DNA of 64,000 nucleotides from Augochlora pura (Eukaryota > Arthropoda > Insecta > Hymenoptera > Halictidae). The position numbers and the translations under genes were made by a program. This document shows, in pieces, positions 1 to 14,079 of this stretch; positions within the stretch are counted from its first letter, which is position 1, and each line of letters opens with the position of its first letter. Below the pieces are notes generated by a model. That model did no database searches, was not told the origin of the DNA, and saw nothing but the letters and a program-made list of their open reading frames with translations. The stretch spans positions 5,518,001-5,582,000 of the forward strand of contig NC_135782.1 of NCBI RefSeq assembly GCF_028453695.1, in the 5' to 3' direction.

Positions 1-204
1 CCAATCTCTTCCTCGGCTAGATTAAACGCTTAACCGACGCTCTCTCTCTCTCCGTTAGAATTATTTTTTTTTATCACGTGGAGTGTACCTTCACACTTTT
101 GTCGATTTTAGTGTGATTTTTGTTCGCGAGATTTGATAACCATATTTTTGATGCTGAAGAAATAAAATTAGCGCCATTCATCAAATTATTGGCGCGTCTG
201 AGAA

Positions 205-414
205 GGTTGAACCTTTAATTGGGAGCCATTTTATCTCTGAATCCAAAATAGTGTCTCTATTTTATACTTATTGCATTTTATACGGACGAAATTGACTTTT
301 ACGATAATTACATTTCCAACAATTTCTTAAAAGTAAATAAGGTAAAAATTATTTCTAAGCTTAATATAATAATTTTTAATGATACAGTAGAGTCACCACC
401 CTAGTGCAAAGGAT
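205..414. mobile_element. Possible degraded TTAA-type element
   Basis: The right end reads CTAGTGCAAAGGATTAA and adjoins GTGGTGACTCT in reverse complement, a motif also seen as AGTGACTCTGA inside the 19.1-kb element. The left end TTGAACCTTTAATTGGGAG is a poor match. The length is about 200 bp. Confidence 0.3.
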
Positions 415-977
415 TAAAAAAGATAACAAATTTTTCGTAGATTCGAATAATGGCGGGCACTCGGGAGTCCAATTGTCCAGCCGCGGGAAACAAACAATTC
501 GGTGGCAGTTGTCAAGCGGTATATACACGCAATTTCGCCCGGAGGATTAAAACGGGTGCTATCGTTTCGCCTAATCCCGGAGCACGGGCGAAGATCAGGG
601 ATATTTTTCACGACGGGGGTAAGTTGTGGAGACGTGGGGCAAGGGGTCGCGGGCAAAAAAGTCAAGGGGCTAGCACGGTGGTGCCCCTTGAATTCAGCGT
701 AACGAAGATGCGGCCGCGTTGCCTCGCGCCGCGCCGTGCTCTCCGGCGAAATATAAACAAGATCCGCGGCGCTTAATGGGTCCCGTACGTCACGCGGAAA
801 GATTAAACAGTTAATAAGAATAAGAGTCTCCGAGAGCGTGTTTCTCCCCCTTTATTCCTCGAACGGGGTTTCTTTCGTGGGTCGCCCGTTTACGGTGCGA
901 GGTCCTGGAAAGACCGACAGAGACGGGATGAGTAGGTGGAGAAGGTAGGGGGGACACTTGCACGGGTGGTTGGAGGG

Positions 978-994
978 AAATGGCGGCCATCTTT
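978..994. promoter_or_regulatory. Paired Pho/YY1-like motifs
   Basis: AAATGGCGGCCATCTTT contains ATGGC and GCCAT cores facing each other across two bases. Pho/YY1 sites of this form are part of insect Polycomb response elements. CT tracts (GAGA sites on the other strand) follow from about 1.1 kb. Function is inferred. Confidence 0.35.
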
Positions 995-1116
995 CCCACG
1001 GGCTCTTCTCGAGAACCAATCGCCTTTCTCCGGCGAGCATTAAGGCGGCAACTCCGGCTGAAGAATTGCCTCTGCCACGTTAGACACATTTTTCTCGCTT
1101 TTCCTTTATTCTCTTC

Positions 1117-1615
1117 TCTGGCTCCAGGAGTCCCGGGAGCTATCCTCTCTTCGTCCGATTCCCGGCGAGCCGGGGTCCTCTCCTCTCCCTTCCACCTCTC
1201 GTTCCTTCTTTCTCTCGGGCTCTTTCTCCGGCACCGTCTCCGGCCGCGTGGTCGTTTCGCATCTCTTATTTTCTTTGTTCAGCCAGACCGAACCCCCTGC
1301 ATCCCTCTTCCACTTCTCCTACTTCTTCTTCTTCTTCTGCTGGTGCCGCTGCCGCTGCCGCCGTCGCTGGCTCTTCTCCTTTCTCTCCCCCTTTCCTTTC
1401 TTCCCGCGCCTCTTTCTCTCGTTTCTCTTCTTTTTTTTTCTCCGCCGCCCTGTTATGTATAGCTATAGCGCAGAGGGGTATAATAGTGTTCATCCCTGAA
1501 GTGAGCTCCATCGAGCGGCAGGTGGCTGACCTTAATAACGCGCCACGCAACGCTGTTCCATTCTCCTCTCTGTCTCTCTCTCTCTCTCTCTCTTTCTATC
1601 TCGCTTTCTCTCTCG
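1117..1615. repeat. Pyrimidine-rich block with CTT and CT microsatellites
   Basis: The plus strand is strongly C/T-biased, with a CTT run at about 1312-1340, a GCTGCCGC patch, T-rich segments to 1440 and a (CT)n run at 1566-1615. It generates long leucine/serine open frames that are not genes. Confidence 0.85.
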
Positions 1616-4600
1616 GGGGTGCAAGGGAATCGAACGTGCCATCCAGCAGACATCAGATTCGAGATTTACACGTGGTATAGCCGATCGCGGAAAGGGAGCA
1701 ACAGAGAAAAGGGTGGGCCGAGGGGTGGCAGGTCAGAACTTTCCAGCGGGCCATCTCCTGTGGGAAAGTTCGAGCGATCTTGAGTGTCTAATAAACAGCT
1801 TGTAGCTACCGTGCGGCGAATGCGACGAATAAAAATGTGGACCGTCACGATTGTCGCGCAGACCCGTCCCGACGGTCCTCGAGATATTATTGCGCCTGTT
1901 CATTGTGCTCTTACAGGAAGAAAGCAGTCTGTTTGGGCGGCCCGGCTCGAAACGAATTCAGCACGTACCCGGCGAAGACAAGCGACCGCGACAATCAGGA
2001 CGCCCCTCGGACTTTCGATCGTAAAAAGGGATCGTGTGTGCCTCACACGTCGAGCGTCGGACGGGCACGTTTTACCTCGGCACCGACGCGACGAACGCCG
2101 CCATCCCGAATTTCAATGGACCCCCCTCGCGAGATCCGCTTTCGCGCCCGGTCCTCCGGGGATTGCTGCTGTAATTACCCGCTCATGAATTAATTCCGCT
2201 CTGATTATTAATCTGTCGGCCCTCTGTAAATTACGCAAGATTTAATAACTCGCTCGATGAATATTCTAGTCCGTCAAGTGCCATTTTCGTTCTTCAATAT
2301 TCGCTGAAAGGGCCAGCTATCATTTCTTAACAAAAATGTAGATGCACGGTTAGTAACAATTGCAGGCGAGACTCGAACAAGAGGAAACTGTGCGACGTTA
2401 TTCGAGAAGTATTCTTAGGGTTCTTTAAAGCGTCGTGATTAGTATCGAACGGCGGTAGGAATGGGGGAAGGAATTTAACGAACATGCAAACGCTCGAACG
2501 CAAACACGGAGAATGGCCCTGTTGACTTATACAGTGTTTCAGCTAGCATACGTGTCGCCGTAGCGCCGATACCATGATATTCCGATACACGGTGGTTTTA
2601 TTCGTTTTATGACTTCTTTCGCTGCCACTGTAGGGCATTTCCAATTCATGAACGAGCTCCCCGAGCCAGTAACGAATACAGAGTTGCCGTAGGTTGCCGT
2701 GCTGCGTCGGTGCTGGAAAGTACTCCATCGAGCATTTATTGATAAAATTCTTACCTCCAGGAAATAACACTCTGATAGCGCGAAATATTGTTTAACGAAT
2801 GCGCGTCAGAACTCTATCAGTAACTATTGACGACTTGAAATAACACACTTTTATATGGCCTCTTGTGATCTGTAATGTTACCTTGCCATTAACCTTTCTT
2901 CCTGTGCCATTTTACGTTGTAAAGTACCTTTTAACATTCTCATATTTTTTATTTCAGAGTTGTTGACATTAAGACCTTGTAGAAAATGATTGAATAAATT
3001 TCTTTATCAATGCATAGATTATAATAAAAATTATAGAAGATATACACAGATGCAATGAGTTTATCTTAAAATGACAAGGTCGAAGAAATATATTATTGAC
3101 TATGTCAATTTTTATTTTGTAGCGAAACAAAGTGATGGAAGATTGAAGAAGTGAAACAAAGGTTGCTAATGTAATTTATAACGCTGGGTCAAACTGTACC
3201 CGAGCCGCGCCTTAATAAAGCCTTCCGCGCTAGGGTGCCAAAGCTGCAGGTAATAAATCCGCTTCGAGATACAAATGAAGTCATTAGGCCCGCAATAAAA
3301 GTCACCCTTCGGCGGCGCTATCAAAGACCAATTATTCGAGCGAGGTGCAGTTATGGCGAACCACGGTTGCGGCGTGCAAAGGCACGAAAGATTACGAGGG
3401 CCATAAGCGAGCAATCAATGGACGATTCCTCGGTATTGTGACTCGGCTCGACATAACGAGCGACGATTATTGAGAGCCGGATAAGTAAACGCGCGTCGGG
3501 CTCTTCTTCCGTTTCAGTTTCCGTCAAACCTCGCGCGGAGGGTTTTGCGGGGACGGAAAGGCGGAGGGGACGCGGCAAGGAGGTGCTCCATTCTCGACTT
3601 TATGGCAGGCAAGTTGGCCGTGTGCTGTACCGGCAGCTCTCCGGCGAAGTCGTCAAAGACTTTTACGAGCGGGTAAACGGGATTTAAAGTGACGATGATG
3701 CAACCTCAAGGTGCTCACTTTATCCTTGACGGCCTCATAAATGTAACTGATGACATTGCCAGATACGTTTGACTCGTCTCGTCTTTTCAACGCCGCCACC
3801 CATAGAAACACCGTGGATCCGGCGCTGATGAGAACGGCACGAGACCCCACTTACTATTACCGCTCGTAAAAATCGAAGGGTCCATTGAACTAGATTAACT
3901 TTTCACGCCTCCGACGACTGCCGCGTTTCCGCTTTTCATTTCCCACGACCGCGACTTTTTAATTTTCAATTTCTGCTTTTGCTCTTTATACGAGTGGGTA
4001 CCCGATGGGAAATTCATTCGCGTCGTGTAATTGAAATTGTAATCGTTCGCGGCTGGTTTGGGAATAGCTTTTAATATGGAAATCATGACTTGTAATCAAT
4101 TTGTACTATTGGAATAAAAATTCAGATATCGATTTATTGTGGTTTAATAAGTATGATAATAAATTTAAGTAACACTTTGTTGGAAACGAACTTTTTTCCG
4201 AAAAGAAATACAGGGTAAATGGATTGTGTATCTTTTATTTTAGGAATATATTTTTAGAGTTTAAATTGAATTTTAGGTTTCGCAAGCTAGAAATTCAAAC
4301 GAAAATCGATGTAAGGTAAGGGTTGCCAAAATTCTAAACAGCGAGGATTAAAAGTCACTATGTGAACTGTTCCGTGGCGCCATCTTACAAAAGGAGCCCC
4401 AAGCACCTTGAGATACTTGGAACACAGCCTTAAGATTCGTCGAGACATTGAATGCAATGTTTTTTCTTGCATCAGGAATTAATTATCGATTCTATGTCAA
4501 TTGTTAAAAATTTTCAAATATTTAATTTATATATTTTTTAATTGCAATTGTTATACATATATAATGCCATCCTTCTACTCAAGTATAGTAGTTCAAGGGA

Positions 4601-7600
4601 TTTATAAGACATGAGGATGGTTTTAAATATTAAGTAGCCAGAAATAATAAAATTATTAATGAAAGCTTTCGTTCTTAACGTTATTTTCTAACGTTATGTT
4701 CTAACTCTCGCTGTCCGGAAAATTTTTATTATTGTGTATTATGTTGTTAAAATGTTCAGTCGGTATATATGTCTGTGGTTACATCATAAGCACTATTTGC
4801 ATTATTTAATTTTTCACGACGTATACTCCTTATTGCCGTCAAGTAATATTTTTCATTGGTAGTAGAAATGAAATATACGGAATATTCGCTTCATGCTAAC
4901 GTGCTTATTTTTCGTGAACCATCGGTAACGCTGAACGCGACACGAAATGGTAAGGGGGTTGAAGAACTCCCCAAAACTGCGACAGAAAACCCCATAAGAT
5001 CAATGTCTGTGCGGATCCTAAGTCTACCCTTGCATGGTGCATAATATTCTGAAATATCGACGTTGTGAAAAATACTTTAGAGAACTTTATTTGAGTGAAA
5101 TAATTAGCTGAAATCTGTATAAAATAATAGTATCAAAATATATATCGGCAGACTTAAGTCATAGCTGAGTTGTGAGAGTAAATCAACCCGATTCTGTGGC
5201 TTATTCGTCATTTCGCAAATTTCTTAGGGAGAATCTACTATTTCTTATACTTCATTTCTATTACCACACGCGTAAACCCTTCCGTTAATAAAAAGAATTG
5301 ATATTTCGATTTTTTGGAATGATTTCGTAATTTATTTTTTAAAGGCAACTTAGCCTGTATTGAAGCAGACATTATCAGCTTTAATTCAAGCTAAATAAAG
5401 TGGAAAGTTTTCAAGTTTTCCTCCAAAAGCGTATAATCTTTCTTTAATTTTCTAATCTCGATTTTTTAATTTTATATCACGATACTGCATTTTCTTTTTA
5501 ACCAAAATAATCCTATCACAAAGTACGTTCCCTCAGCTTCAATTCAAGCCCCATAAAGTTAAAAAATGTTCACCATAATCCATCCCTAAATCGATCCAAA
5601 GAAACCCTTAAAATCGCATCACTTTCCCCCGACGTGTCGATCGAAACTGACCAATTTCTCGACATAACGTTTTATTACCCATAGCAAACCAGAACCACAG
5701 TTGACATTTACAATCACCGTTTCACCCTTCCGTTAAAAGTAGCCATGAAAGCGGGCAAGTGCGATTTCCTCGCAATCGCGGAACCCCGCTCAAGTTCAAG
5801 GGTTAAACTACATTCGTTCGAATCGATATCCCATTCAGGCTGAACTATCCGTAATGCACGAGCTAGCAAACATTCGAGAGGCAAATGCGCAAGGAATAAC
5901 ATAAAATCCGGTAACAGAGGGTATAATCGGAATCGTAAAACGCGGGGGGTAATTCCGGTTGAACAGTGTTCGGCGAGCGCCGCGAGCACCATCTACTCTC
6001 GCCCGACGTGAACATCGAACAAAAGGGACTGGCGCGGTCGGACACGCCGCGTCGAACGTTTTCTTTCTAGGGGAGAAAGTATTTCAGTAACGTGACGACA
6101 GATGGCCCGATATCCTTCTTCGTGCGGTAACCCCGATGGAAACGGGCGCGAATTCTTTCCCGGCGTTGATTTACGATCGAATTAAAACTGACAATTATTG
6201 TTATTGTACCGTCATATAAGGAGGTAACAGATAATAAATTCGACCGTAAAACGTTAAACTAGTGTGGCTGCGTTTTGTAAGGCTGGTTTAGTGCTGAGTC
6301 GCGTGCAACAGCGCTCGTTAAAACAGCCGTAAACCGACGTAACCGCCCGCGGTGTGGCTTGTCCCACGACAACCGACGTCTCGCGATTCTTATGTCCCCG
6401 CCAGGAATTTTCCTTTTAAAACGCCCCCTTTCGCCGCTATTGTCTGTTACCACCCCGAGCTTCTCGTTTCCTTCATAATTGCGAACTTTGCACTCGGGCC
6501 GTGCTAACGCCCCGACTTTTCCCCTTTTAAACCAGAAACACAGGCCGCGATATCTCTCATTGTTGCAATACGAGCTAATTTAAGAACGAGCGACGATAAT
6601 TTAATATAGCGGTCCGAGAAACATTGTAGGCACGTTTATCGCGAGGAGTATCTCCGTGCCTGCGAAGCGAGAGAGAAAGGTGTGTTACACGTTCGTTTAC
6701 GAGTTGATTTAAGCAGCCGCGACTCTTAAGATTAGTTAATAAAATTCGCGCCGCTCGTTTTATCTGACGAGTACGATCGCGAACGAGGTATAAAATAGAC
6801 TTAACATGCAATATAGCTTTTTGCGGCGTGAAAATGGGACACTAGATTCCCGTTTTATAGTCCTGTCTGCCACCGATAAGCACTTCCGGCATTGTTAACG
6901 GTAATAGAGAAGACAGTCTGCGATTTTAATGACCGGCCCTCGTTCGGTCTCAATTCTTGGCCGCCCTTCAGCTCAGCGCTTGTTGCTCCCGATAGAACAA
7001 ACCAGCAGATGCAAGCAGAATAAGTTTAGACGTAAATTTAAATAGTTTGCTCGCGCTTGAATATAATTAAAAACTACCTAGCGAATTCGAAATAAAAATT
7101 GATCTCATCATTCACGTTTCGTTGTTATTTGATTGTCAATGAGAAATTATTCGATCAAACATAAGTTCACGGCGATCACAGTGAAATAATGGCGAGAATA
7201 AGTTTCGATCATTCGAAACGCGGTAGTCTAGTTATTGGAACGAAGCCGAGATGAAATATTTTTATGAATTCTTGAATTTTATATCAAGCATAAAAGTGCT
7301 CTCCGGCCAATATTATTTGATTGGTCTCTAGACGATCCATCAGGATCCGAAACGCGCGGACCCCACGATCTATAAATCTTAACTCGGTTGATAAAGTTGC
7401 GGGCGACACGTCGATGATAAAGTGTCGTTAGCGCCCCATAAAGCTCGGCCGCGGAAATACATTGAACGTCGGGTCTGTTCACGTGTCCCGGCCGTGATTT
7501 TATCATACGATCAACTCGGCGGACATTACAGGAAAGTTTAGCGTTTTACCGTTTAAGTGGTTCACGGCCGTCTAGTTTAAGCGCCGACCGTAAGAGCGGC

Positions 7601-10600
7601 TTAGCTACCGATTCCGTAACGATTCAATTCACGGGGGTTGGGGTTTATCTAAACTACCCCTACTTGTTCCCGCTATCCGTGTAACGAATCGCATAACCGA
7701 TCTATATGCACATGTTAATGTAATAATCCGAAAACACGCGCCGCGACGATTTTCAAACTTTTACTGCATGCGCTTTCGCGGTTCATTGGCATTAGTCCAG
7801 TCGGGGGTGGGAAACGTTCAATGAGCTGCCGTGACACGATCAAAATAAAACAAAACTGCTATCGCAATTGTTGGCTGAAAAATGAACGAAATAAGAAAAA
7901 GAAAACGTTTCGTAAAATGTTAATATACTGTGTCATTCTACGGTAAATAAAAAGTTTTTAAATCATCCCTCGTGTAAAAGTATGGGGTGACAACTGTTAG
8001 CGAACTTAGGCGTCTCGGGCCAAAAGACAAAGCATCGAAAATCCCGAGAAAGTGGCCAAGGGCAGTAACAGGGTGTGCTGAAAAGGGGAAACAGCCGCGT
8101 CCCTCCCGCAGGAGCCGAAAAAGCGGCGGAAACGGCGCAGGGTTCGCGTCAGTTCGATTAGCCGAATATAGATTTACCACCGGAAACAAATGCGCGGCTG
8201 AAAGATGGCCGAGGGACGCCCGGCCCTGTCCGGCGGCGGCTGCCCTTCGAAAATCAAAGCTGATTTATGCGTCGTGGTAGCCGCGGGATCTCGTGGCCGG
8301 AAAAAAAATCCATATTTAAACCGTCGTCTGATTCGCGTTGTCCCGCGTATCCAGCCAATCGTGACAGCGTAATGGCCACCGTTTTACCGGGTGAAGTTGC
8401 CAACACCGCCACTAGATGCCGTACTGGTCGAAAGTCGTAAATCCTCCGGGGATTCCCGCCCATCGGGCTCCGGTGGGCGGTGCCACGGTTTTCCGTGACG
8501 TCAGCGGACTTCCCCACCACGCGCCGGCTAAGTTTAGGCTAGGTATCTGCCCCCCACCTTCCGTCCGAGCCCTATCTCCGCTCCCCTCCATACACCCGTC
8601 CGTTTCCCCCCACCGTCGACGGAGTCGCTTTCGAAACCCCCACCAGCGCGTAGCTCTGGATCTGCCGTCTTTCCACGGGTGCAGAACTCTGTCTCGGGTG
8701 GGCCAGCGTATCCCCGGTCATCTTCATAAATGCGAGTCGGCCGTTTCAAATGGTATTGAGGCTAATTCGAGCGGCGCTTATGCGATACAGTGTTTGTTTA
8801 CTGCTCGCTAAAGCGGCCCGGATTAAATATAAAACAGTTGACAGAGCGTAGACGTCGGGCTAGACGGAGTGGCGCTAGCTCGCAGCCCGGCGACGTCCGA
8901 CGGTCGCCTTCTTACGTCCGGCCTTCTCATTCTGCTCTGTCGATGCTGTTCTTCAAACTGCTCTCATTCCTCAACCGCACGATTTTTCCCCCGATTAGCG
9001 TTGCTTTCCCAAACCGAACGATTCTCTCACGAGCGATTCTATAAAATTCCAAAATTCGTTCTAAAATTCTTCTTCATTCTAGAATCATTTCTTTCGTCTC
9101 GTCTAATTGCCCAGACCGTAAAGATCTCGGGGTTGCGTTCCGTGGTGGAGTCACCGAAAAATCGTCGGTCAGGTTTGCGGCGGCACTACTTTACTACGAA
9201 GTGCCTTCTTTCGAGCTGGGTTCCAACGGCAGGCTATATTTAGTGAATTTCGAAAGAGCGCATAGAAATCCTTGCGGGAGCCTTTTCGAACCTTCGGACT
9301 CCGTGCTCGTGCTTTCCGTTTCCACCCGTCCGTGTGCTTGTTATCGCTGTGTACGTACCAAAATGGATCCCGTGCGCCCTCCTGCATCCGATGACAACAG
9401 GACGAACGGGCCGCGCTGCGTGTTTTATCGGTGCACACGTTCCGTGGCGGTTATGTGTGTGTGTGTGTGTAGGGTGTGTGCTCGCGCGGTCGTAGTCGCG
9501 GGCGCAATATTCCCTGGCCAAATTGTGTGTTATAGGAATAGCGAAACTAGTATCCGTCTCTGGGGAAATGTAGACCTTTAGTCTGCAGCAGCAGTTGGAT
9601 TGCGTCTGTGGAGACGGTACGCCACTAAAAAGATCAATACGCCATCGCAGCTCGCCTGTTCATCGGAATCTAGATGCCGCGAGCGCACCGAGAGCTCTTT
9701 CTCCCTCGCTCGCCTCCTCCTCCCCTCACCCTCCCCCTCCCCCGCCTCCCTCGTCTCTCGCTTTTCGAGGAACGAACACCGGCGAACTCGAATATTGTTT
9801 CACCCGTTTCGGTCCTGATACGTGAACCACCATTTTGGAAAACCGAATGGTCGTACGCCCTTTCCTAATGGCCGAACTTCCCTCCGCGTTACTTAATAGC
9901 GAATAGAACAGACGCCGTTAGTTTTAACACCTTATCCCCTCGGTTTTGCCGAACTGCCGCCGTTCACGGTGACTCCGGTTCGCCGGCGTTTTTCGATCCA
10001 ATCGCGTTTTCGTACTCTTTCGAATCGATTTCACGCCCCGAAATTGCGCGGCCAGATTTTTTTGCGCGGATCGTCTCGTTAACGATACTCTGTCTTCGTT
10101 CGTCCTTTAATTTATCGCGAATATTATCGAAGCGTGTGCTAAATTTTGTATTTGAACCTTTTAGAATCTAACAATAAAATATCGTTGTTAATATCTTTAA
10201 TAATATCTTTAATAATTGACAATTTTAATTTCTCCTTCTATTCGGAGGAACTTAACAAATTACATGTTTGGTACATTTCCCTCTCTTGGGTCAGCGCTAA
10301 TTGGTTAATTTATTATCGAACTCCTCGTACAGTGGCAACGTCGCTACAATGAGAGCATCCCTCGTATTTGTCTTAGACAATTTATCGTCCGACGCCGCGG
10401 TTCTTAACTTACGAAGTTAATACGCTCTCATTTGCACTTCGAATTGATAGTATGTCGGACGGTGCGCCGCGGGACAGGCGGCACGGCGCATGCAAAGGGG
10501 GTTTCGCGCACGCGGTCACTCGGCGTTGTAATTCACGATCGAGGCACCGTCTATTCAATATCACGGAAATCGGGCCGGTGCCAGACAGCGAAAGAGTTAT

Positions 10601-10856
10601 GACGAGGATGTAGAGCCTCTTGTTTAGAGAACGTTGAGTGCGCGCGACGTTTTAGCGTTTGGCAAACTCCGACGGAACGGCACCGGGGTCCGGTAGGGGC
10701 GGACGTAAAAGCGGGGACGGCAAGGGGCGGGGAGTAAAATTTCGGATGCTCGCGATTCCTCTTTCGAGGCCACCGATAAGCAGATTTCTTGAGAAATTGC
10801 GGTCGCTTGCAACTAGTGCCAAAATCTCGGACCGAGAGCTCGACGTTTCGACGGCG

Positions 10857-10858
<2 letters not shown>

Positions 10859-10895
<37 letters not shown>
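10859..10895. repeat. (GA)n microsatellite
   Basis: Nearly uninterrupted GA dinucleotides, about 37 bp. GAGAG is the core of the insect GAGA factor site. Confidence 0.95.
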
Positions 10896-10898
<3 letters not shown>

Positions 10899-11594
10899 GG
10901 GAGGGGTGCCGTGGGCGCGAGGGGTTGGGACGGGAGAAAACAAAGAGATAAGTTCGAAAGCTGCAAAACATTTCTATCCCCCGGGCGCGGCCGGGCTCGC
11001 CGAAGGATCCCGAACGATCGGGTGCCCGCGACGGCGCTTTCCCATTGTTCCAGAAATATTTGTGTGTTTACTACGAAAGTAATGCTCTTTTCTTAACTCC
11101 CGCCCCTTATCGCCGCTGCTATGACGGAACTTGGCCCCCCGCGTTATTACGCTCCTACGGATCGAGATCTGCCCCCCCGGCACGAGATCTATGCAAATTA
11201 TCTTTTTCACCTTAGCGTTCGACCCCTTCGAAACCCCTTGTTTGCGCGCGGTTCGATCACGTTCGATGCCCGATTTAATTGCCGCCGGTTTACGAGCGAC
11301 GTCACAGAATCCGCGGTCGGTCGAACGATGTCAAGGTAGCAAGATTGCCCGAAGTGGGTGAATGTCGCCCACCGTCGCGGATATCGTCTCGCGAATGGTC
11401 ATCGCTCGAAAATCATTCTCGACGAATTTATGCCTCGATAAGCGGACAAGCGATTACTTTCGAGGCGAAGCGGGCGTTCGACGCGATCGCCGGGAATCTG
11501 ACTAATTTGGAAAGCTTTTGGGGCAGATCGAACGTTTAACAATATTTTAAATTTATCGGGGGACATCTTGTCATATTCTCCGGTACGCAATTTT

Positions 11595-11833
11595 TTAACA
11601 CCAAAGCAGTCGAAACGAATGGTTAGTCATTTTTTACAGTCTTTGATGTTATAAAAATATTTCTGTCGCTAAATAAACTTCTTTATATATCAACAAATAT
11701 CATAGTAAAACTATATATCGTGAACTATAATAATAATAACAATAATTATCGGGACATTAAAAGGACATAATTAAGGATGAAACAGTCGTAATGAAAGAAG
11801 CTCTGAAAGACGTAAAATAGTGCAAGGGGTTAA
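11595..11833. mobile_element. Possible TTAA-flanked element, degraded left end
   Basis: The right end AGTGCAAGGGGTTAA is typical of the family seen elsewhere in the window. The left end TTAACACCAAAGCAGT matches only partly (TTAAC-CC--GCA-T). The inner 231-bp length equals that of the better members, which supports the pairing. Confidence 0.4.
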
Positions 11834-12532
11834 ATGAATCAAATCACTGTTATATATACATTTGCCATGTTTAAGACTCGGTAGCTCAATTATTAATTTC
11901 ATAATCAAATAAATATTAATTTTATAAAATCCCGCATCAAAAAGTCTCCACAATAAAAATCCATTAACTCTACTCAGACTCCCGATAAAACAAAGATCCA
12001 AATCTAAAGAGCAAATCAAGTATAAATCTGTTCTCGACGCAAACAATGGCAAAAAGGAAATAAAAGATAGGACGTGAAAATAGCAACGTCCGAGAGAGCT
12101 CGCTGGAAAATCAGAATCGCGGCGAGCGGAGAGAGCAGAGGTACAATAGTTGGCAAGGTCGAGGACCACCGGAAGCCGGGACTTCGGTCCGCCATTTTCG
12201 GGTCGGCGATCGGTTTCCGTAAGTTCGGGAGCGTGTCGGCAGTTTGCAAATCGTCGTGCGTGTGTATGCGGTATTAACGTTGACATAGTTAAACCGGGGT
12301 GCGTGCTGTAGCCGCGGCCGCGTCGATGTGACCGTTTTACACATGTAAACGGCGCACAATGGCCATAAATGGTATCAACAAGTGGATGCTTAAGTGCCAT
12401 TATGAAACGTTGATTATAGGCATAAACCGTATTACGTATTATTTGCGGCGGTATTAAGATACCGCGCGTGTCTTCGCGCGATTATCGCCGGCCGTTTGTT
12501 TTATAATTCGAATAAAAATGATGGGATCGCGT

Positions 12533-12590
12533 GGAGAGGAGAGAGAGAACCGGAGAGAGAAAGAGTAAGAGAGAGAGAGATAGAGAGAGG
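12533..12590. repeat. Interrupted (GA)n tract
   Basis: GA-rich purine tract of about 58 bp. It lies 340 bp from a GCCATTTT Pho-like motif (12191-12198). Confidence 0.9.
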
Positions 12591-13841
12591 GTGGTAGGAG
12601 AGGAACGCGGAACACACCGATGCGTCGCGATTACGCGATGGAAATCGCAATCGCGGCGGCGAATCGCATGATAAACGATGCTCCTCGATCCTCGAAGACG
12701 GCTTTTATCGCGGCCGACGATGCGAGCAGGGCCCATTGTATTCGAATCCCATGCCTCCGACGGATTTATCGTCGCGTCGGCCTTTTAACAGACGTCTCCG
12801 GCTTGCGACGTTCTCTTGCCAGTCGTCGACGCACAGCGTTGACGCGAACGTAAACGCCGTCTCGAGATCTCGCGAAATCACGCGGCACGCTATTTTAAAA
12901 AACTCATGCGCTCGCGTATCTTTTATTCCGGCCGCAATTGCGGCGTCGCAGTTTTTTGACACGCTGCAGTAATTAAAATTGATTTACGACCGGATAATTC
13001 ATTTCGCACGAAAGCGTTACGTGTTCGATATTTCATGCTCCCGAAGATATTTAATGTTTTATACCGCTGTATCGCTCATCGCCGAATTTCTCTCTAAAAT
13101 TAATTAATACAAAAAATGAATGACAAATCGTCTGCTTAATTTACACGTCACTCTTTGCCATCTTAACCATAGATTTTAGATTTTAAGCAAACAGATCTCA
13201 AACGTCGTCGCTCTAGCGGAGATATTTCAGAATTGAAGATCTCGCGGTACGAGAACGTATTCTTATCTGCCGGTAATTCGCGAACGTAATGTTTCGCGAG
13301 GAATTTCTTAACGAACCCAGGATACTTCAAACTGGTGTATCCGTGCGTGAGAATGATTTTATTGTTGGTGTGCGCTCGTCGAAACAGGCTGGGAGAGAGT
13401 ACGAGTAAGGTGCGTGCACGTATCGCGGTCGTATTAACAGACGTTTAGACAACGTCGACGCTACATTGTATCGACAGCGATCTGTTGTTAGAGCGATACC
13501 GGGAAGTGAAAGGGTGCGATAATGTTCCGCGGGAGCAATTAACAACGGCGTTGAGCAGAGTTAAGATTCGTAGCACCGCCGCGGTTTTCTCAGAATTCTC
13601 ACGTCTCTGGTTGCACCAGATATCCCAGCAAATGGGGCGATCCTTATTAATTTGTATTTGCTTTTCAAATACGTTTTTCCGTAGGTTCCGAGCTGGTAAT
13701 AAAGCTACGGCTGGTAATAAAGCTACATTCGGATCAGTCGCATAAATAGTATCTACGCGAGCAATAATAATTACATTATGCTGTTGGATGCAGTTTTCTG
13801 TGTGCACGCTGTTTGTAGATTTGCAGCGAACAAAGAACACG

Positions 13842-14079
13842 TTAACCCCTTGCCGTACCATTTTCTTTATAATTACTATGATTAGAATTTTTTCGAGTGT
13901 GCTAATTTCTTAGAAGAAGATGGAATTTTATATTTATCTTTATGCTTGTATTTAATCAAATGATTAAATATCGGTGACGGATCAAACTTAATTTCTATAT
14001 AAAGGGATGAACATTCGTACCTAACAGCTTATTGTTTTAAATCTCTATTCTGACTCGTTAAAGTACGGTAAAGGATTAA
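13842..14079. mobile_element. TTAA-flanked inverted-repeat element (MITE)
   Basis: The left end TTAACCCCTTGCCGTACC matches the reverse complement of the right end (TTAATCCTTTACCGTACT) over about 18 positions with few mismatches, and both ends have TTAA. The inner length is 230 bp and it has no open frame of note. Confidence 0.65.

Larger units (their letters stand above)
1..10850. other. Gene-free interval, far abd-A to Ubx side
   Basis: No coding region is supportable. The open frames are short and read as arginine-, serine- or proline-rich chance translations. The interval holds a degraded TTAA-type element (about 205-414), a ~330-bp pyrimidine-rich block with CTT and CT runs (1117-1615), a candidate Pho/YY1 pair (978-994), and a short GT run (9461-9472). 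AT-rich stretches (for example 2760-3180 and 4080-5600) alternate with GC-rich ones. By orientation of abd-A this should be Hox intergenic regulatory DNA toward Ubx; that placement is inferred. Confidence 0.6.

Noticed and set aside
1625..1640. GGAATCGAAC, resembling the reverse complement of a tRNA T-loop
   Set aside because: The flanking five bases on each side cannot form the T-stem, and no acceptor, D or anticodon arm can be built.
2531..2560. ACAGTGTTTCAGCTAGCAT, resembling ends of some insect elements
   Set aside because: No matching opposite end, no target duplication and no coding remnant.
4561..4622. CCATCC...GGATGG with an inner CTACT/AGTAG pairing as a microRNA precursor
   Set aside because: The arms are too short and the fold is interrupted by a long unpaired segment.
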